A DNA stretch of 64,000 bases from Hedera helix (lineage: Eukaryota > Streptophyta > Magnoliopsida > Apiales > Araliaceae): the NCBI GenBank assembly GCA_947179155.2, contig OX359281.1, positions 43,365,967-43,429,966 on the forward strand, given 5' to 3'. The notes under the pieces are model-generated. The model saw nothing but the letters and a program-made list of their open reading frames with translations. It did no database searches and was not told the DNA's origin. Shown piece after piece: positions 58,879 to 64,000 of the stretch. Every line of letters starts with the position of its first letter. Within the stretch, counting starts at the first letter, position 1. A program made the position numbers and the translations under genes.

Positions 58879-61527
58879 ATATCTTAAAACTTTTCTTAAG
58901 CAACTACCGTTAAAGAAGAAAAAACTTTAGTGTAGTCGCTATCATGACTTCTTATGAAACACTTATCAATCATAAACATCCAATCATCAAAATTGTTTAT
59001 CAGCCATGACTATCCGATCATCAAAGTTTGGGATGTATGGTGATTTGTTTAATAATTATTTCGCACAATTTTTTTAAAATTTTAGTTCAATAACTATGTA
59101 TCTTTTTTTTTTTTTTTTTTTGCTGAATAATGCATGTTACATGCCATAGTAATTTAAATGTTGAGGAGGTCGTGAGGATTATTCATCTTTTATATTTCAA
59201 CAGTATAACATCAATAGTTTCAACTGATTTCATTGTAAGTAATTCATCAACAATTTTTGTTTCAACCGTAATAGGTTTCGCTCATATCTAAAATTCGTAA
59301 GTAATTAAAAAATATTTTTTTTGCAATTAAATTTAGAAAAAGAATACATCACATGTTTAAAATAAGAAAAAAAATCATATTTTTTTAGGAAAAAAATTCA
59401 CTCAAGTTTATTTTCATTCTTTGTTCAATTTAAAAAAAAAATCTATCTATATTTTTATTATCATAATTATGTACTTACTATTATCAAAAAAAAATCGTGC
59501 GCGCACACATACATATATATAAATTTGACTTAATTATTTTTAGAATTTTATCATTTATTCATAAAATTAGTATTTGGTAATTATTATTAAATAATTACTT
59601 GTGCCGTTATATTATTAGTTGATCACGTATACTTACGTGTAAAATCCTAAGTTAAAAATAGGCAAACACTTGTATCTGTCCCTGAGCCAAAGTTTGAGGT
59701 ATTAAAAAAAATAGAAGAATTAAGCTAGGAGAAGTTAATCTTGATGGGAGAGAGGAAGGGTTTGTTGATATCAGTGTTGTTTTCATTATTTACTTGTTTA
59801 GTTTATTTATTCAAAATTTGACTATGTTACAAAATATTACAAACATAAGAAAAAATATGATTGGAATTTTGTTTGTGCTCTTATTTTTGATTTGCAGAAA
59901 AGGCTGGAAGATGGTTTCCTTAGACTGTTTTGGAGGTCCATTATTCTTCTATTAAATTGGATAATGAAGAAATTATTTGTTGAAATCTTGTTTTTATTTG
60001 AACTTACAATCTTTTAATTTATTTTTAGTTTTGGTAGATGGCTTTGCTCTCATTCTTCTTCTTTGTTTGCGTCGTATTACAGGTTAGATAGTTGATAGGC
60101 ATATTCTAAGTCACTGATAAGCCAAATAATTTTTTACATGGTTTGCTCTATTTTAAATCCCAAAGCCTGTTTGGACGATCACATATATAGGTAGAAAATA
60201 TAATTCATGTTAGAACTGAAAGAGATATCACGCTCTCCAATTACTTGCAAATTGGTTGGTCTAAGTAAGTCCATTGGAATGCATGAAATGGAAACCCAAG
60301 CGTATCATAGACAATTTGATATAAAATCAATTAGGTTTGCCGTGCAGTCTGAGCAACTGGGTTGATATCCTCAAGGGATGTGTTTCTCGAGCTATTTTAG
60401 TCATTAAAATCCACTGAGTATGTCATTTGTTTTCCAATATATATATATATATATATATATGTAGTGTATATATATTGTTAGGCATTGGAAGGGGGTTGAA
60501 TATATGTTTAAATTTTCTTTTTTAGATTATACCAATCAATTAAATAGAGTTAAATGTAGTTGCGGCGGAATATGTAGTTTTAGAAAATCCCCTTTCGAAA
60601 CAATAATGTCAATAACAAATAGAAAAGTTAAGCAAGAATAATGAAAGACAGAAATTAAAGAACACAACAAATTTTAAGTGGTTCAGGACATAAACGTCTC
60701 CTAGTCCATTATTTTTCTCCGATGAGAAGGGATTCTCCACTAAGTAGGAAACAATGATCACAAAGATCAATTACAGCTTTAGTTCACACAGAACTGACAA
60801 AGTCACAAAGACTTTCGATCACAAAGATTGAGGCTGGTGCTCTGTTGAAATGTATGAGCTTTGCTACTGATATCCAATTTGTACCCTCTGCTTGTCTTCA
60901 AGCACACTTCACAGAATACAAGTGGTCTACAGACATTTAACTCTACTAACAAAAACTACGGGCTCTGCTATTACATCAAATTATAGGCCGGATAATATAT
61001 TAAGTCCTTTTACATTCAATTTACCTTAAGGACTGTACAATACTAACAATAGGATCTGTAACACTGGACCCCATATACATTTAAAATTAAGTCCTATTAC
61101 ACCACCATCAAATCACATAAATAACCATAAGCACATTAGGGATAAATTGTCAACTAACATATAGATATATATTCTCAGATGATGGTGCCATACTTGGTTC
61201 AATTATACAGGGCATATCCTGTATTATTATTGTCAATAATAATCCTGTTGAAGGCGTGATGTTTAAAATGCTGCCACTAGTTACTCTTTTTTTCACTTAA
61301 ATTTAACATTCCTTTTATTTATATATTTTTGTTATTGGCGGCGTCTGCTCTTTGTTTTCTTTGTATGTTTTTATGTGTCTCATTGTGAGAATTTGTAACG
61401 GATACCACAGAAATATAGATTATTTGCCGAGCCTCTTTAGGTACAGTGGTTAAGTCCACTTCTTGATAACTAAGGGATCTTGGGATCCATTCATGCCAAA
61501 GGCAAGAATGTTAAATTTCTATCCCCT

Positions 61528-61579
<52 letters not shown>

Positions 61580-64000
61580 AGATTTTCTGCGTTGACATCT
61601 GCAATTTGGACTTTTGTTGGAGATTTAACCTGCCAGGTAGATCTTTTGTGATCCATATAACTTGTATATTTAAACCAAATAGCTTATATCCTAGAGTAAA
61701 GGTTTTGAACTTGTAATATTCTGTAATGCTTCGTTGTTTAATAGTAAGTGCTGCTGCTGATAATTGTTGAGTAGTGTAATTTTCTGTATCTCATTCCAGT
61801 TTTTTAGAATACCGTTCACTATTTTTCATGACAAATTAGCCTTTATAATCAATAATTAGTGTAAGAGAATCCACGTAGAATGTCAAAATAGCTAATTTAT
61901 ATTATTATTAAGTCACGTGCATTAAAGATAGATAAGGTGACACATGTTTTAGTATGACACTGAATAATATGAAATATGTGACATCAAAACCATGAGTCTT
62001 TTCTGGGGGATATTTGACAACATTTAAATGCAATAATGCGTTTTATCCTCTTAGTATACGTGCTATGATTATTTCTGCTGTAAAATCAAGTGCATCACTT
62101 GACTACACCCTATTGAGTACCGGGTCAAGTTGATCATACCATGTCACTTCTAGAATTTGAGATCTTCTAGTTTTACAATGAGGTTTCTGGAAATATCATT
62201 CTAGAACTAATTTGTTGTAAAATTATAAATCTATATACATACATATATATATATATATATAGAAAGAGAGAGAGAGAGAGAGAGATGGATATTTGTTTAT
62301 TTCAATTTTTGGCTGCAAAATCTAAAGCTGGGTTTATTGGCTGTTTTTATCCTTGAGAAATGAGAATATACATGGGAAGTGCATTAGTAAGGGACTAAGG
62401 GCTCAGGCTCAGCTGTGAATGAGCCAGGCAAAGCAGCGCCAATTAGTGGGTTGCCTGAGCTCTGCTCCAAAAGTTGGGCTTCTAAGTGATTATTGATCTA
62501 GGCTTATTTATCGTATGCATGATCTTCTGCATGTTGCATGCTTCTCTTGAACTGATCTCGATCTTAGCTACAAGAGCTTAATTTCTGTATTAGCCCGCTT
62601 TTAGCTTACTTAGCTAAATTGTGTTGACGCTGAATAACCTTTTGATATCTGAAATTTTAACAAGTTTGGCGCTCTGCTCATGTGGCATCTCAAATGAGCC
62701 TCTAACCTATCCTGAACCATCTGAACTCTGATTTCAAAAAGCTTACTGAAATCTCTCCAGTCCACAATATAACCCATTATCTTCTGTTCTTTCCACTTTC
62801 TGGTTCTGCAGAATGTATTTCAAAGTGTAAATAATCAGCACTTTTCTTTCTTTGTTGTTGTTGTACATTTAGGTGTTTATATATGAGTAAACTGGTAACA
62901 ATGCCTGGAGGTGAAGATATCAAAATCTCATGTGAAAATATCAATTTCCTCAGAACTACTTCACAAGTAATGGACGACTTGATAAGGCTATTAAAACTAC
63001 TTAACAAGTTTCCTTTGTAGGGAGTAATTTGGCTGGCTTTGTAACCCAATCTAAGATGTGTATTGGAAACATTATATCGCATATTTCTTGTTTTGCAAGT
63101 GAATTTCTTTTCAATATTTCAGACCTTTTTTTTTAACATATATTTCTTATTTTTATCAAAGGTTGTGGTTTATTGCTTTTTCCTTTTTTACCCCAATAAA
63201 AGCCTGGATTTATATAGGGGAAACTTTCTACAACACTCCTCCATCCTATAAGTGGGACTGAGCATGAGTTTACTTTCTTTCGGCCCAGAACAGGGTCTAT
63301 TTTGTCAAAATCAGTGTACAAAATTACATTATTAAATTGTTATCTTGACCATTTATTAGTACAGTATTAAATATTGGCAAACTTTTGTTCAAATATTCGA
63401 CTTAATGACCTAAAAAACCCTTGAACTTGTCACTTTTTTTCAATTTAACTCGCAAATTATATTTTTTTCATTGAACTCTAATAATTGGGCAAAAAATACT
63501 CTTAAACCTAACTAGAGATAAATTATGGTTTATCAATTATGAGGTGGCATAATATGTGGCAAATGATATGTAAAATAAATAATTTTAACATTATTTCTTA
63601 GCTGACTTTACTGATCATTTATAAAAATATTAACAAGAAAAGAAAATGCCTTGCTAACAAAAAATTTATATCAATATATGTATATACATATAAATATTAT
63701 ATTTTGTCATTAACTGAAAATAAAAAAATACAAAACTAAACTTATGTAAAACACTAAAATATATAAAAAGAAAAATGATAAAAAATTATCAAAATATTTC
63801 CAACCCCCCTCTTATTTGCTCATCATCACCACCAAAATCAATTCTTCCTCCATCATCCCAAAGCTCCCCTTATGCGATATGGTCACATGCCTCTAAGGTA
63901 TTTTCTTTTTCTATCTATGTGATAATAGTGTGTGTTTATATATATATATAGGGAGAGAGGATTCCCAAGAACAGGTAAACCTACAGGAAAGGATAATATT
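58111..64000. other. Intergenic region right of MED14
   Basis: No gene is recognised, and frames longer than 60 codons are microsatellite or random. It has (TA)n runs at 58836-58875, 60439-60462 and 61531-61575, a (TA)n(GA)n run at 62245-62285, a poly-T tract near 59104-59121 and one transposon-derived stretch at 60476-61075. Phrases of the type cttgaacttgtcac (63420) resemble ends of common plant repeats, but no partner end was found. Confidence 0.5.
60476..61075. mobile_element. LTR-retroelement-derived sequence, probable LTR fragment
   Basis: ttggaagggggttgaat near the left edge, gttgcggcggaa (about 60557) and aagtggttcaggac (about 60676) match a phrase order I associate with LTRs found across dicot genomes, usually starting TGGAAGGGGGTTGAAT. 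Later words (ctccactaagtaggaaaca, acaagtggtct) continue the pattern. No internal coding sequence or second LTR is in the window, so it may be a solo LTR or fragment. Confidence 0.45.

Noticed and set aside
59750..61700. A protein gene right of MED14
   Set aside because: Some stretches look less AT-rich, but no frame over 62 codons, no family motif and no coherent exon chain could be built.
1..64000. CRISPR arrays, bacterial operons, rRNA genes
   Set aside because: No regular spacer-repeat array, ribosome-binding sites or rRNA sequence were seen. Gene structure is that of a plant nucleus.

Overview
The window is nuclear DNA of a flowering plant, most likely a eudicot. It is AT-rich, the genes are split by many GT-AG introns, and plant-specific protein families (YSL, DUF789, plant-type MED14) sit among Ty3/gypsy, hAT, PIF/Harbinger-like and LTR-type transposon sequences. 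I cannot name the species. An asterid is a guess from the general look of the repeats.

Layout. Positions 1-7979 are a plus-strand Tekay/Del-type Ty3/gypsy chromovirus: primer-binding site, one uninterrupted gag-pol frame and a 3.15-kb 3' LTR. Its 5' LTR lies left of the window. Its right end (7979) cuts a minus-strand YSL metal-nicotianamine transporter gene (11639 to 7980) in the middle of a coding exon, so about 404 codons of the 5' part remain. That copy also has a defective splice donor and a defective splice acceptor. Positions 11640-17986 hold no gene that I recognise. They contain tandem repeats and a PIF/Harbinger-like MITE with intact TAA target duplications.

Positions 17987-25324 (minus) encode a DUF789-family protein of about 1069 aa. 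It probably has a non-coding leader exon near 31.23-31.4 kb, separated by a 5.9-kb leader intron. Positions 31.4-36.6 kb are AT-rich intergenic DNA with dispersed repeats and a long (AT)n tract.

Positions 36631-57864 (minus) hold a complete eight-exon gene for Mediator subunit MED14 (STRUWWELPETER), with 1805 codons rebuilt across consistent splice phases. Its introns are large because of insertions. Intron 6 (7 kb) carries an eroded LTR retroelement relic, two hAT non-autonomous elements with perfect 8-bp target duplications, a fragment of plastid trnI-GAU and another hAT-like MITE. Intron 4 carries a complete 2.4-kb non-autonomous LTR element (401-bp LTRs, CATAA target duplication) with an unrecognised 242-codon ORF and an intron-like segment. 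Positions 57.9-64 kb are intergenic, with transposon-derived sequence near 60.5-61.1 kb.

The three host genes share the minus strand but have unrelated roles (metal transport, unknown, transcription co-activation), so no functional cluster is implied. The most informative points are the broken YSL gene, the nested insertions in MED14 introns, and the non-autonomous LTR element with its unknown ORF. I did not find a convincing new multi-gene system.
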